DNA of 64,000 bases, from assembly GCF_017591425.1 (NCBI RefSeq), contig NW_024465751.1, positions 7,006,001 to 7,070,000 on the forward strand, read 5' to 3'. Below, piece by piece: positions 22,668 to 34,405 of this stretch. The notes beneath the pieces were generated by a model, which saw only the letters and a program-made list of their open reading frames with translations, did no database searches and had not been told where the DNA came from. The stretch's first letter is position 1; each line of letters begins with the position of its first letter. Made by a program: the position numbers and the translations under genes. The stretch is from Ochotona curzoniae. Taxonomy: Eukaryota; Chordata; Mammalia; Lagomorpha; Ochotonidae.

Positions 22668-23723
22668 AATCGCTTTATGTTCTTGTAACCAGAAAACTAA
22701 AAATTTCAGTGGATGTCATAGGCATTTTTAGCAATCGGAGTAAATTGACTATAATTACTTTATTACATATACTATGGACTTCTAAAAACCTATTTTAACA
22801 CCTTGCTTCCTTTGCAAATATCTGTGTGTTCATGGAAAAGACACAAGATTTAGTCCTCTGGTTTGAGAAGCAGATTAAAAACGTAGGCAGTCACTGCACT
22901 GAATCGTTCACTCTACGAGAACAAAGACTTCCCACTGTCTCCTTTCACCTTTCCTACTCTCCTCAGATTCTCAGACCCAGCACCTGTGCCATGCAGCAGG
23001 CATGCTTGTCGTGAATGAAAATAGCTGGGGCAAATCACAGATATCTTGGGATTCCACAGCAAAACGTTTCATTTTTACTATAAGTGGAATGGGAGGCTGC
23101 TGAAAGGTTTAAGGCACAAAGCAAGTTCTTGCAGTTTGTGTTTGTGACATTTGAAATGGGTTTGAGAGGCAGGTGAGTGAGAGTGAGTGAGAATAGAGAT
23201 GGGTTTGTTTTTTAATATCTCAAGAATATGATGCATAAGATTAAAATAATTACAGGCAAATGAAGAAGATGGATTATGGTGCAGGGCAGAAGATCCCGAG
23301 TGGAAGAAAGCACAGAATCCAGAAGGAGTTTTGTCTTAGGCAATCTTGACAAGTGGAATAAGTTAACTTGATGTAGATGGGAAGGAATGGATCTTAGCAA
23401 TTCAAGAGCGAATGGAATGGATGATCTTAACTGCAAGGTTCAACAAGTGGTTGGTGTGTCCACAGACCTAGGTTGGGTATATTGGGTAAATATCAGCTCT
23501 ACTTAGAAGCACATTTATAACGTCTTGAATAACAGTATATTTGAGAAATAGAACTGAAGAGACAGAAATCTCTTGAGAGTAACTGGACAACACGATGTCC
23601 AGCTGTAGGACATGAGTTTGACGAGAGCACTTTCAACACACTATGGTTATCTCCCTGCTAACTGTAAAGTAATCCATTTCTAAGTAATGTTTCACAGATT
23701 TTTCGCATTTAATATTTACATCT
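22668..23723. other. Unique intergenic sequence
   Basis: No recognisable gene or repeat across about 1 kb. Confidence 0.35.
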
Positions 23724-23736
23724 CCTTTGGATATTT

Positions 23737-24073
23737 GTAAAAATATTTTTAAAGATTCACTTATTTTTATTGAAAAGTCAGATTCACAGACAGAAGAGAA
23801 GGAAGAAATAGCGAGGAAGATCTTCCATCCGTTGATTCACTTCCCAAGTGGCCGCAATGGCAGGAGTTGTGCCAATCCAAAGCCAGGAGCCTCTTCCAGG
23901 TCTCCCTTGTGGGTGCAGAGTCCCAAGGCCATGGGCCATCCTCGATTGTTTTCCTGTGCTACAAGCAGGGAGCTGGAAAGTTAGTGTGGCCACTGGGATG
24001 GGAGCAGGGGTCCGTATGGGATCCCGGCATGTGCAAGGCAAGGATTTCAGTCGCTAGGCTCCCACTCTGGGCC
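23737..24073 (-). mobile_element. CSINE, antisense, full length
   Basis: Target duplications CCTTTGGATATTT (23724-23736) and CCTTTGGGTATTT (24074-24086) flank it. The reversed body reads GAGGAAGATCTTCCATCCG, then GTATGGGATCCCGGCATGTGCAAGGCAAGG. Confidence 0.92.
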
Positions 24074-24086
24074 CCTTTGGGTATTT

Positions 24087-24944
24087 TTAATGTTCCTACA
24101 GAAATGTGGAAATTGAGCTTCGGAGAAATCAATGCTTGTGACTTGCCATGATCACTGAGCTAGGGATCACTCTGCTAGGATCCTATCCCCAGTGGCCACG
24201 AGGCTACTTCTGCTGCATTACAGAAGCTGTTAGCAATTACTCCCTTCTTGTTTACAAACACTGTCCAAATCCCATCATCCCAAAAGCTTCTCTAGGCATT
24301 TTTTCAGTGCTGTGGACAGCTGGGGAGCTTGACCAACCTTTAGATTTTCATCTTCAGTAGCCTGTATTATTCTGAAAAATAGGTTGATGGAAAGAAACTG
24401 AGCAACTCTACTGAGGAATGACTGATTTTGGACCCATCTTTGTGAAGACTTTGACAGTATTTTAAGTTTTTTTTTTTAGCATAATTTCAAATTTACTTCA
24501 ATAAGCATAGTGCAAAGCCTATCTGTCAATCATTTATTCCTGTTTATGTTCTGTTAACACTTCCCCCTTTGTAAATGTCTGACATGTTATTCTTGCCCTG
24601 AGACTCTGCACGTCTAGCAGCTTCTCCATTCCTTCTATGTACTTTGTTGCAGCCAATCTCTTATTCATTCTTTATATCTGTGTTCTCAACTGCAGTCTCT
24701 CACTATTGCTCGGATTTCCTTCTTTCTCACACTGTTTTTAGATTCTGACACTCACAGTTTAGGTTGGATTCAAATTACTGTTTTGCCACTGACTAACTAT
24801 TTCTTATAACTTTCAGACAATTTGTTCATCTGAAAGATGGGCCTGAAACAACACCATCTTCTGAGTATGAAGACTATATGGACTCATGAGGGATGAAGAG
24901 TTTCATTGCTGAATTGGGTTCAGTGCTTATATTGTCTCTAAGTT
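24087..24944. other. Intergenic, with a MIR-like piece
   Basis: A weak MIR-type core lies at about 24,770-24,870 (CACTGACTAACTATTTCTTATAACTTTCAGACAATTTGTTCATCTGAAAG). No gene seen. Confidence 0.35.
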
Positions 24945-25262
24945 TATATGATGGAATTCTACCCCCCAATGGGATGATAGTAGGAGAAGGGGTATCTGCT
25001 ATTTGATTAGGGTCAGATGCTTAGGAAAAGGATTGATGCCTTTATAAAAAATTCAGAGAACTTTCTTGCCTTCTTTCCACTGGCAGAGGAAACAAGTGGT
25101 AGTCAGCAGTTTGCAACCCATAAGGCAGCTTGCACATGAATTTGGCTGTGCTGAGACCCTGGCTTTGGGCAGCTAGTCTTCATACACATGAAAAATGAAC
25201 TTGTACTATTGATAAACCACCAAGTCTGTAACTGTTTGGTATATCAACAAGAACTAGGTCAA
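24945..25262 (+). mobile_element. MaLR/MLT-like LTR, sense
   Basis: ATGGAATTCTACCCCCCAATGGGATGATAG, GATTGATGCCTTTATAAAA, CCTTCTTTCCACTGGCAGAGG and AAACCACCAAGTCTGTAACTGTTTGGTATATCAACAAGAAC follow the layout of an MLT1-like LTR. It is ancient and non-coding. Confidence 0.6.
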
Positions 25263-25304
25263 AGTACCCACACCAGAGTACATTCCCTTAGAAATGCAAA
25301 CTCA

Positions 25305-25606
25305 GGCCCGGTGCAATAGCATAGGGGTTAAAGTTGCATGCACCAGGATCCCGTATGGCCACCGGTTCTAATCCTGGCGGCCCTGCTTCCCATCCAGCTC
25401 CCTGCCTGTGGCCTAGGAAAGCAGTTGAGGATGGCCCATGGCCTTGTGACCCTGCACCTGGAAGGGAGACCCAGAAGAGCTCCTGGCTCCTGGCTTTGGA
25501 TTGGCTCAGCTCCAGCCATTGCGGCTACTTGGGGAGTGAACCATTGGATGGAAGATCTTCCTCTCTGTCTCTCTTCCTCTCTGTATATCTGCCTTTCCAA
25601 TAAAAA
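25305..25606 (+). mobile_element. CSINE, sense, full length with target duplication
   Basis: The perfect 13-base duplication AAATGCAAACTCA lies at 25292-25304 and 25607-25619. The head GGCCCGGTGCAATAGCATAGG, B-box GGTTCTAATCCTGGCGG and tail CTTTCCAATAAAAAA are intact. Confidence 0.96.
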
Positions 25607-25619
25607 AAATGCAAACTCA

Positions 25620-26430
25620 CCTGACTATGGTCCCGTGTGCCAGGGTATTAGTTATTAAACCATTGAAATACTTTTATACCTTTGGCAAATAGATGCTTCT
25701 CCCAAACTTACCCTTTATCTCTATAGCTCACTCATCTCTGGCAGATTGGCCTCTCCAATGTGACCTCTAGGAGGATCTTCCAATCTGACTGGTGAGCTCC
25801 TGTCTCCAGTGGGGGCCTCCAGTGCGATGCCACTGTGTGGTGGAGGCTGATTGAACGATGGCTGCTAAGCAACATTAATATTACTGTTGACTATTAGCTT
25901 AGTGCCTGTAAACACCACTTCCCTCTCTTACAAACTATGAACAAAGAAAAAGGGGGGAATAAAGTAACTTTGTTCAAGATCAACCAACCAATCATGATTT
26001 GTCAGGGACTGTCCAACCTGCAAAACCACTTCCAGTTCGTCACAGCCAAAGCACTGCTTCTCGGCTTTGTAACTCTCGCATCGGACTTCACCTGTCAGAG
26101 GAGAAACAGAGGGAATGTAGCATGAACGTTTTGGTTTCAATATTTATTTGGGCACCAAAAAGTGGCTAAAGAGAGAAATTGTTCTTGTCTTCTTGCTCAG
26201 GGCATATAAACAGGCTCAGTGGTCAACTTTAAGCCAGAAATCAAACTTAAATCTGTTAATTATTCACAGAGTTGTTAACTTTGCTCTTTTCTTGAAACTG
26301 CTAAGCCAGTGGAGACAAGCCAGAACTAGAAAGCTGATAAAACAAACTTTTGAAAATCACTTTTTGGAGCAGAGCATACAAACATTTCGGGAGAGGGAAT
26401 GCAGGCCAGTGAAAGCAGACACACAGTGAA
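25620..26430. other. Unassigned intergenic sequence
   Basis: No repeat or gene recognised. A 93-codon open frame at 26148-26429 has no family resemblance. Confidence 0.35.
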
Positions 26431-26620
26431 AAGCTCCTGGCCGTGGGAACCAGACAGACTGTGCTTATGAGCTTTGCATTTCTGGGCCAGTCATGTCATA
26501 AGTAACCTCTGTTTCACCATTTGGAAAATGAGAATAAGCGCTTTGAAGAACAGCTTAAAGTCGGAAACAAAGGGAGCATAGCCCTGCCCTCAGCACCTGG
26601 CACCAGGACTGAGAGTCAAA
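26431..26620 (+). mobile_element. MIR-like SINE
   Basis: GGGCCAGTCATGTCATAAGTAACCTCTGTTTCACCATTTGGAAAATGAGAATAAG matches the MIR core layout (tracts for CTCAGTTTCCTCATCTGTAAAATGGG). CAGCACCTGGCACCAGG follows. Confidence 0.6.
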
Positions 26621-27074
26621 ATATTTACTGACCTGGACTATGGACAGGGAACAAATCAAACAGGGTCAGTATGATTCAGCACCTCAGAAGCTTCCTGCAA
26701 GCTGAGAGTTAACCCCTACCTTGCTGGATCACAAGGGAAGGATTTGGTTACTTACAACCCAATGTTGAAAATCTTTTTCGCAGCTGTATCTATGGTTCTG
26801 GCTGAGGAGCAGCCATTTCTGACAGTAGAACAGGGTTCTCTGTCACCACAGAGCTTACTTTTCATTACAAGAGCAAGAGGGAAGGACAAGGGATAGCTTC
26901 AAGTTTGATTTGTTTCCAGTGGCATGAAAGGAATAAAAGGAAAGTACAAGCCTTCTACCCTGTGCCTCCCATGCGTACTCTTCAAGGGTCACAATTCAGA
27001 GCAGATTCTGATGTCTCTTTTCGGAAATCCATGAGTTTTCTTCTTTCTTTACATAAAAATGGAGTCATAATGCA

Positions 27075-27195
27075 GTAACAGCCAACGCTTATCGTGTGTG
27101 ATAGGTACTGTTTTTGTTTCCACTTTTTCTGGTAAGGAGACTGAGGCTCACAGAGATGAAATCATTTGCCCACAACTGTGTAGTCTGCAGGTCCA
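27075..27195 (-). mobile_element. MIR-like SINE, opposite orientation
   Basis: GGTACTGTTTTTGTTTCCACTTTTTCTGGTAAGGAGACTGAGGCTCACAGAGATGAAATCATTTGCCC is a typical reverse MIR. Confidence 0.7.
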
Positions 27196-27404
27196 AAGAA
27201 AGACCTCACGAAGACAACATATAAATATCTTCCTCGATTTTGTGCTTGCCAAAGCGTTTCTTGATAAGTCACAGTTTGATTACTTCTTTGTTACATAATG
27301 CATCCTATACAATTATAACTTTTGTTGAGCATACTCATATACTTTAAATTTTTAACCTTTATTTTCTGTTTACTTTTGGGCAGGTGCCCTTGGTCCCTCT
27401 CTGA

Positions 27405-27575
27405 GTGTATCTTATCATTTACGGCTCACAAAGTCCTCTAGGAGTTTAGGAATCGGAATCGAAGTTCAGAGAGGTCAGACTATTGAGACTCCAGGCAGTG
27501 AAGTAATTGCCCGAGGTCCCACAGTTAGAGAGTAAAAGAGGGCGGGGCTGAACCCACAAGCTTGTGTCCAGAATC
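27405..27575 (-). mobile_element. MIR-like SINE, opposite orientation
   Basis: TCTTATCATTTACGGCTCACAAAGTCC, TTCAGAGAGGTCAGAC, GTAATTGCCCGAGGTCCCACAGTTAGAGAG and GGGGCTGAACCCA give a nearly complete reversed MIR. Confidence 0.75.
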
Positions 27576-27694
27576 CGTTTGCATCTCTCACCGTGAAACA
27601 TACATGTCTATATGTGAAAATGCACCTTCCTATTTTTTTATTGTATGCCAACTTCTGTAAGATGCTTTTTTTTTTTAAATAGGAGTAAAAATAC

Positions 27695-27960
27695 TTCCAG
27701 TTACAGACTGAACTTTTGTCTCACCCAATTAATGTGTGAAAGCCGTCCTGCCCCCCAATGTGTTGTTATTTGGATTTGGGCCCTAAAAGAGTAATATAGA
27801 TAAAGTCATGAGAGAGGAGCCCTTGCAGTAACAGTGATGTCCGTTCGAGTGGAGACACTGGAGGGCTGAGATTTTTTTTTTCTCTTTCACTTTTCCTACT
27901 GTGTGAGAATATAGTGACAGACACCTATTTACAAATCAGAAAGAGAGCTCTCTCCAGAAC
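27695..27960 (+). mobile_element. MaLR/MLT-like LTR, sense
   Basis: CAGACTGAACTTTTGTCTCACCCAATTAATGTGTGAAAGCC, CCCCAATGTGTTGTTATTTGG and AAAGTCATGAGAGAGGAGCCC match the 5' part of an MLT1-like LTR. A poly-T run then interrupts it. Confidence 0.65.
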
Positions 27961-28189
27961 CTGACCTCCCTGGCACCTTTATCATAGATTCTCCAATTTT
28001 CAGAAGCAAAAGAAAATCAATTCTTGTTGAATCTTCCCAATCAATGTTTTTGTTGTTGTTATGGCACACTGATGCAGGTATCTTATAAAAATTGTGATAA
28101 AGATCAATTGAAATAGCAAGATAAAATCGCGTCTAGTAATTTCCAGTATGACTTACAGAGTTACCACATGTCAGATGTTATTCTGGGGA

Positions 28190-28400
28190 CTTCATACATA
28201 TTTAATTTCTTAAGACTATCATACAAAGTACTTCAAACTCAATGGTTCACAACTTTATTCTCTTACAGTTTGGGAAACTACAAGTTCGAAGTCAAGATCT
28301 TGGCAGGGTCATGCTTTCTAGAATCCTTTGAGGAAAGACAGAAGATCTTTCCTCTTCCATTTCTAGATGTTAGAAGTCTCTAGCATTCCCAGGATGCAGC
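28190..28400 (-). mobile_element. MaLR/MLT-like fragment, antisense
   Basis: TCTCTTACAGTTTGGGAAACTACAAGTTCGAAGTCAAGATCTTGGCAGGG mirrors the 'ctcacagttctggaggct ... caaggtgccagcaggg' end of MLT1-like LTRs. Confidence 0.55.
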
Positions 28401-29330
28401 AGCTTCTCTTCAATTTTTGCTGCTGTTGTCACAGGACATCCTCCTTGTGGGTCTGTTTTCACATTATCGTATGCTGGAGGAAGGGTTTAAAACCCAGTCT
28501 AGTACTGTTAGAGTATAAAAACAAGACAAAGAGGAGGCAGAACACACACGGAACAGCCAGAATAGGTCTACTCAGAAACAAACAGGAGAAGGACTCACAG
28601 TCCACAATGACAGAGGATGCTGTTCTTGTCCATGATAATGCTTTAGACAGAATGAATTGCTCCTTCTGAGCCGGTTCTGGATGGGTGGGCGCTAGGTGGT
28701 GTTCCGCTGACTTGTGCGGGCTCTGGGCATTTGGGTTGGCTTGTGCTACTTGCTGCCTCAGTAATGGTGTGGCACTTATGCTCATCTATCATCTGTTGAT
28801 CGGTCAAAGGAGTACCATTTTCTTTCTGGCTATTTCCTGCTGCCGAGAGAGTGGTATATAGCGTTCCTTGGAGCAGATTGATTAAAGAAGGATCATGCTG
28901 ATACTTTCTCAGATAGTTGCCCAGAAAATAGCCATCATTTCTTCTAGGAATTCTTGCGGAACCCTGAAATGACCATCTGGCTATACGGAGGAGGATTTGG
29001 TCAGAGTTTTCCTGTGGTGAAGACTTCTTGTACTTAGGGTAGCTTTTCTAAGTTAGAAACCTCCTGCAACATGCAGGAGGGGGATCCTGCAAGTAAGACC
29101 AGAGAAAGCAGTCAGGATTTGGTCCTGGAAGCACAATTCAGGGGAGCCAAACAACAGCTAACAATCCATCAGGGTGTGGGGACAAACCCCATCAACTATG
29201 ACCTCATCTTAGCTAATTCCTCTGACATGATTCTGATTTCTAATCATGATATATTCTTGAATATTGGTCACTGCTTCAACATGAATATTTTTTCTTCCTA
29301 GGGAAAACAATTCAACCCAATACAACACAT
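28401..29330. other. Unassigned intergenic sequence
   Basis: Open frames of 76-108 codons here have no recognisable domain. Part of 28,400-28,700 may be further decayed LTR sequence. No gene called. Confidence 0.35.
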
Positions 29331-29470
29331 ATCCCCCTCAATCAATCTCCATGGTAATCAAATGAAACAGATGTCACTGTCATTATTATTCCTATTGTAG
29401 AGATGGGTACAGGAGGCTCAGACAGTGTACACGGCCTGCCCAGTGTCACATAGTTACAAGTAACTGTATG
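29331..29470 (-). mobile_element. MIR-like SINE fragment
   Basis: CACTGTCATTATTATTCCTATTGTAGAGATGGGTACAGGAGGCTCAGACAG and GCCCAGTGTCACATAGTTACAAG are the reversed MIR core. Confidence 0.65.
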
Positions 29471-30439
29471 TTCTACACTTGGCTTGGAAGGGCCCGGGGC
29501 TATTTGAACAAGTTAAATGTTTTTGTTTGTTTGATTTAAACACTTTATAAATGATCATAAACTCTGAATAAAAGTCAGCAAGTTTTTTTTTTGAAAATGA
29601 ATAAGAAGCAAATATTGTAAACTTTAGAGGTGATGCAGTTAGTCTCTGTTGCAAATTTTGAGCCTGGAAGAAGCTGAAGAAAATACACAGACACATGAGC
29701 ATAGCTGTGCTTCGCTGAAGCAGTGTTTGCAAAAATAGAGACTGGATTTGGTCTACAGGCTAATAGCTTGCCTATCTTTGTCCTAGAGTCTTATAGTATA
29801 AATAAGACACGAGTGACTAATCTTGGCCTGAGTTTCTGAAAAATTCAATTATTCTCTAGCCTTTAGTTCTTCCCTCTGCCCTTGTCATCTTGCAGTATAC
29901 CAGAATGTGTCAAGTTTGGGAATATTTCCCTAGTTTATTGTTGGCTCATTCAAAAGATCAATTTTGACCAATAAAATGTTAGCAAAAGCAAGGTGAGATT
30001 TTTCTCTGCCAGGACCTTTCAAGACAGAACATCTTAGATGTTTCTGGTCCCAGGAGAATCTTGGCACAGTGACATAAACCCAGCCTGCAGAGGGAAGTCT
30101 GAAGTCAGCTCAACACCAGCCCATTTCATCTGACCCTTTGGATCAGTGTGTGAGAAATTAATGTTCAGTATTTTACATCACTGAATTATAGCATAGTTTT
30201 TTTTTCTCCTGGTATTAACCAACCAATACTAAAAAAAAAAAAAAAAAAAACCAAAAAACTGTCCTATACTCAAAACTGGGAAGTGCTTGTGATTTTAACA
30301 GAACTAGCTGACTTTTACTTTAGGCTTTGAACTAAAATATAAGGGAAACTCACACTGGTGGGCTAGGTTTGTAGTCCTGCATCCCTTCCCAATAACAAAC
30401 ACTCGAAACAATAACAAGAAGCAGAGATACCAGTGGCAA
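29471..30439. other. Intergenic with poly-A run
   Basis: A 20-base A run lies at about 30,231-30,250. The part at 29,950-30,200 looks like an old LTR-type repeat (TTTTGACCAATAAAATGTTAGC) but I cannot name it. Confidence 0.3.
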
Positions 30440-30620
30440 AGCCCGTGTCTTAGCTAAGATTTGGTTTCCCATCTAAACTTTGCTTCTACAACCTTGGGCA
30501 AATGATTGATCTGTTTTTCCATCTGCAAAAATGGGCCTAAGAATTCTACTCCTTCCGGAGTCATGAAGTACTTAAAAATCAAAACACATGTCTGACACAA
30601 AAGAGACACATTATAAGCTG
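30440..30620 (+). mobile_element. MIR-like SINE
   Basis: TTGGGCAAATGATTGATCTGTTTTTCCATCTGCAAAAATGGGCC is a clear MIR core. Confidence 0.65.
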
Positions 30621-30644
30621 TGTAAAGACCAGGAAAAACAATTA

Positions 30645-30860
30645 AAAAAACATATTTTAAGAGAAAGAGAGAGAGAGAGAGGGAGATCCTCCTATGCTGA
30701 TTCACTCCTCAAATTGCCACGACAGCCAGAGCAGAGCTGATGCAAGGCTTGGAAGCAGAAGCGTCTTCTGGGTTGCACAGGTCAGGGCAGCGTCCCAAGG
30801 ACTTGGACCATCATCTGTTGCTTTCCAAGGCTGCAGCTGGAGAGCCGGATTTGAAGGTTA
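30645..30860 (-). mobile_element. CSINE fragment, antisense
   Basis: It has GAGAGAGAGAGGGAGATCCTCCTATGCTGATTCACTCC and CAGAAGCGTCTTCTGGGTTGCACAGGTCAGGGCAGCGTCCCAAGGACTTGG. It is broken near GGAGAGCCGGATTTGAAGG, before the head. A (GA)n run at 30,661-30,686 lies in it. Confidence 0.75.
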
Positions 30861-31738
30861 TTTTTTAATTTCCTAAGGCAAGCCTTCAAGTTGGTAATCT
30901 ACTGTTTTCTTCCCTAGGGCTTTCGTTTTCCCCTTTTATGCCTTTGCTCAAGAGCCTTCTTACCCAAACTTCCCTTAACTACAAACAGTACATAATGATG
31001 GGAAGTAGACATTGGCAGGGATAGAACAAGTCTTTGACATGAACAGGCTTTGTATTAGTTTCATATTTGGAGTCTTTTAAATACTTATTTATCTATGAGT
31101 TAATTAGTCTATTAATTTTAATCAACTAGATAGGTAGAGTGATGAGAGGAGAGAGAGCGAGAATGAGAGAGAGGAGAGATAGAGAGAGAGAGCTAGCAGT
31201 CCATAACTCTACCTTAGTACTAACTTCTTAATTATATAGATATTTAAAATAATTAGAAGTAAAGTTAGGATCTCTCCCTGCCCCCCGCCTTTTTTTGTGT
31301 GCACAGGCATCTTGTTTCCCAGACTAAGCTGATGGTTTTCAAGTATTTGTTATGGATACTTCATCCCATAGGTGTTTTATTGTTTTTTAAAATAAGACTT
31401 TGGCTTATCTCCTCTAGCAGTTATGATACCAAACTTCTTCTTCTTCTTTTTGAGTTGCTAGCTAGATCAAGTAGTGAAAGCTTTCTAGATGATGAGACTT
31501 TTTAGGAACTCCAAATCTGTCTTTCTTTTTCACATACTGTTACATTGCTTTTCACAGCTGTGTTTGTCTTCCAATGCTGAGGATGATCCAGAGAGAGGGC
31601 GCTATGTGTCAGTCAAGTTAAAGTCCGGTGGAGCTCTCTGTCTTCATCAAGACTGAACAGTTCCTTTTTGAATACATATATCACAAATGATTTGAGTTTC
31701 AGTAGTCGTTTCATTGTTTTTACAGAGAAGTGAATTTC
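30861..31738. other. Intergenic with a GA-rich simple repeat
   Basis: A GA-rich tract covers about 31,141-31,192. The rest is AT-rich and unassigned. Confidence 0.4.
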
Positions 31739-32130
31739 TGAGTTTTTTTTTTATTGATTGATTACATTGCATTATGTGACACAGTTTTATAGGTACTGGG
31801 ATTCTCCCTTCCCCAAACCCTTCCCCCATGGTGGATTCCTCCACCTTGTTGCATTACCACAGTTCAAGTTCAGTTGAGATTCTTTCCTTGCAAGCATCTA
31901 CGAAGCATAAAATCCAGCATCTTATTGTCCAGAGAAGTCCAGCGGTTTTTTGGGGAGACCATCTCCGGTCTGAAGGTAGAGCTGGCAGAGTGTCATCCCG
32001 TTCTTAACATGTTGCTGTAGAACAATCAATTGTCAAAAGTTATAGCGTAATCATGGAAGTTACCATCCTATCACGTATAGAGGATCTGTTTAAGTTCAAG
32101 TGGAGGGACTCAGGGAATATATAACAAGGG
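31739..32130 (-). mobile_element. L1 3' UTR (type 1), antisense
   Basis: It begins with the reverse of a poly-A end (TTTTTTTTATTGATTGATTACATTGCATTATGTGACACAG) and continues GGTACTGGGATTCTCCCTTCCCC, GTTGCATTACCACAGTTCAAG, AAGCATAAAATCCAGCATCTTATTGTCCAG. The same 3' end in sense is found at 57,467-57,559. The L1 assignment is from memory of lagomorph elements and is 5'-truncated. Confidence 0.7.
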
Positions 32131-32660
32131 CTAAAGATTTTAGAAATCTTAGAATTTCACTACCAAAGGTTATCATGAGTTTTCAGATGTTTAGCTATAT
32201 AATTAAAAATAAATAGAATACATAATTTCATAATAAATAATCATAAAATAATAACATAAACATGTAATTAAAAATAAAAATGATTTCAAGGTTCATTTTG
32301 CTTGTGTAGTATTGTTTTGTGTACACCTACACATATGTTCTTATTATGTTATATACACGATGGCTCTCTGAGTGTGCAGGGGAGGCATGCCAAAGTCCAT
32401 TTTAGTGGTGTGAGCAAAAAGCATAGGGAAATGATATTACATTGTGTGCCTGTAAGCACAGAGTCTGTGAATGCAGATTCAGTCCTCTGATTATAAGATC
32501 TGCAGTATTCCTGTCCATCACATTAAAGGTCAGTCCTTTTTGGTTTGTTATACCGCAGACATCAAGTATGTTAGTAACTGAGGGCTCTCTGAAGGACTAG
32601 GCTACTGGAACATACTTCCTCTGGGTTCCCTCGTCTCCTATCTGTGCATTTGAGGAGACC
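32131..32660. other. AT-rich sequence
   Basis: The part at 32,195-32,285 is a low-complexity A/T stretch with many AATAA words. Nothing else recognised. Confidence 0.4.
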
Positions 32661-33650
32661 TGCGCATGGCAGATGGTATTAACCATCTTTGATAAAATGG
32701 GAGCTTTCAGGAGTGAATTGCAATTTTAAAATCTGAGAAATTCGATTTGCTTGCTGCAGTGTATTCTGACTGCTTCTTCTGGTCCAGCTCAAAGGGAGCG
32801 GACAGTCCTCTTTGGCAGGAAGTGAATGCAATCCTTCTGTTGCCTCCGAAGTGCCTTGAAACCAGCAATCCTGCGTCACCCCTGGTGCTGCACTAAAGCC
32901 CTCATTAGAAAGAACAGCAGAAGATTCGGAAGGGGATGAGCCATCAGTCAAACTCACTTGGATTTCATGACTCCAATTAATAGAAGACATTTTTCACTGA
33001 AGACCAGTTTTCTTCCCTCCCTGTACTTAATCTCCTGGTCCAACGTGTCTAATCATCTTAAAAGATGGTCAATTTTGCTTAATTTAAGTTCAAATTCCTT
33101 ACTGATTCTTCCGTATCTTTCTAAAGTGGTGTGCATGGCCTATGTGTAGCACTCATCAATTTTTCAAATATTTGAGGAAGTGGCGTTGGGATGTTGTCTT
33201 TCTCTCTAGGTTCTTCTTTCCTGGTTCCTGCCTAAGGTGCTCCTGCTAGAATGAGGTGGCTATTGGTTCCCCACAATGCTGACTCCTTGGTCTCACAATA
33301 AGGCTAACTGGGAGGTGTATTTTGTTTTCTAGAGTTCTTAATGTCATCCAGGCTGCTGCTGCTTCCAGCTGAGACCACATGCGGTCTAGCTTTCTCTCAC
33401 TCCCATCTGTAGGCATTTTGTCTCTCCTAAGATCTCTCCACAGCAAATCACCTCCAGCCACATCACTGACACACGCGTTGCTTTGCAGCATAGGCCCACC
33501 CAATGCAGGTGCGATGAAAGTTCCGCTGTGCTTCTCTGAGTCAAAAAAGAGTCACATCCAGGAATAAAGGCCTTGCTCCAAAGACACATCCATGTAAGTA
33601 TGGCAGGCCGACCTTTGTCCTCCTGGATTGCGGCCATTGATGACTCAGCC
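32661..33650 (-). pseudogene. Candidate degenerate coding block, parent unknown
   Basis: On the minus strand three frames show protein-like stretches separated by stops and frame shifts. One runs 33503-33246, with a charged part reading WRDLRRDKMPTDGSERKLD. Another is 33637-33386, in a different frame. The last, 32990-32679, is Ser/Gln-rich, reads NTLQQANRISQILKLQF near its end and closes with TAA. They share one strand and follow in order over about 1 kb with no SINE between. A decayed retrocopy of a charged, possibly coiled-coil protein is one explanation, and chance open frames are the other. I do not recognise a parent and see no clear poly-A tail or target duplication. Confidence 0.3.
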
Positions 33651-33894
33651 TCAGTTATCTAGGATACTGTCATGAATCTCAAAAACGGGCCAGTGGGGAA
33701 TGAATCTAGAATCTGCAAGCTGAAAGGCAGTCAGTATCTTCACTGCTTAAAAATAACAGGGTTAGAAGCCTGATGGATATACACGTGGACAAGTCATCTC
33801 CCAGGAGCTGAGTAACCCACGCGAGAAAAGCCCCTGAGCTCCTGAGCTGGCAGGGCTCCTGAGCTGGGCTTTCCCATGCATGCGTCAGTGTGCC

Positions 33895-34030
33895 TGGGGG
33901 GAAGAACATACTTATCACAAGACTTCGAAAGTTCATGAAAGAGGAAATGAAAAGTTTATTTTGGTGCAAACTTGTTTTGAAAGACATTGTGTATATTCAT
34001 GGACTTTTCCACAACTCCTGGGCTGCATAA
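33895..34030. mobile_element. Possible mariner-like MITE
   Basis: Imperfect inverted ends CGAAAGTTCATGAAAG (about 33,925) and TATTCATGGACTTTTCC (about 33,995-34,011) flank AAAAGTTTATTTTGGTGCAAACTTG. This organisation resembles small mariner-derived elements. The family is not confirmed. Confidence 0.4.
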
Positions 34031-34156
34031 ATCTCCCCAGTTTTTTTTTTTTTAAGTGTCAAAATAAACCTTTCATTCCACTGTTCTGAACATTTTGAAT
34101 GACTTGTGTACTTTTGGATTAGTAATATCAAGACTTAATAAAAAAGAGCTTTCAGG

Positions 34157-34405
34157 GCTTGGTGTTATGGCACAGCACCATCTCCTCTATTTGAGATGCC
34201 AGCGTCTCCTGTCTAGGTGCCTAGGCACAAGTGTTATTTGTGCTTTTATTCCACCTTCCTGCTATGAGCATCTTGGGAGATACCAGATGGTTGATTATCT
34301 GGGTCCTTCTCTTCCATGTGGGAGACCAGATGGAGTTTTGGTATCTTGGTTTCAAGCTGGTCCAGTCCCAGCTATAGTTGTGTTTGGCAAGTAAACTAGT
34401 AGGTG
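34157..34405 (+). mobile_element. CSINE, sense, left part, interrupted by L1
   Basis: The head GGGCTTGGTGTTATGGCACAGCACC, then GATACCAGATGGTTGATTATCTGGGTCCTTCTC and CATGTGGGAGACCAGATGGAGTTTTGG are an old CSINE body. It stops near the position where a SINE tail should follow. A tail-like piece reappears at 35,595. Confidence 0.6.

Noticed and set aside
28367..28785. 100-108 codon frames on both strands
   Set aside because: Overlapping frames on opposite strands within probable LTR remains, with no domain.
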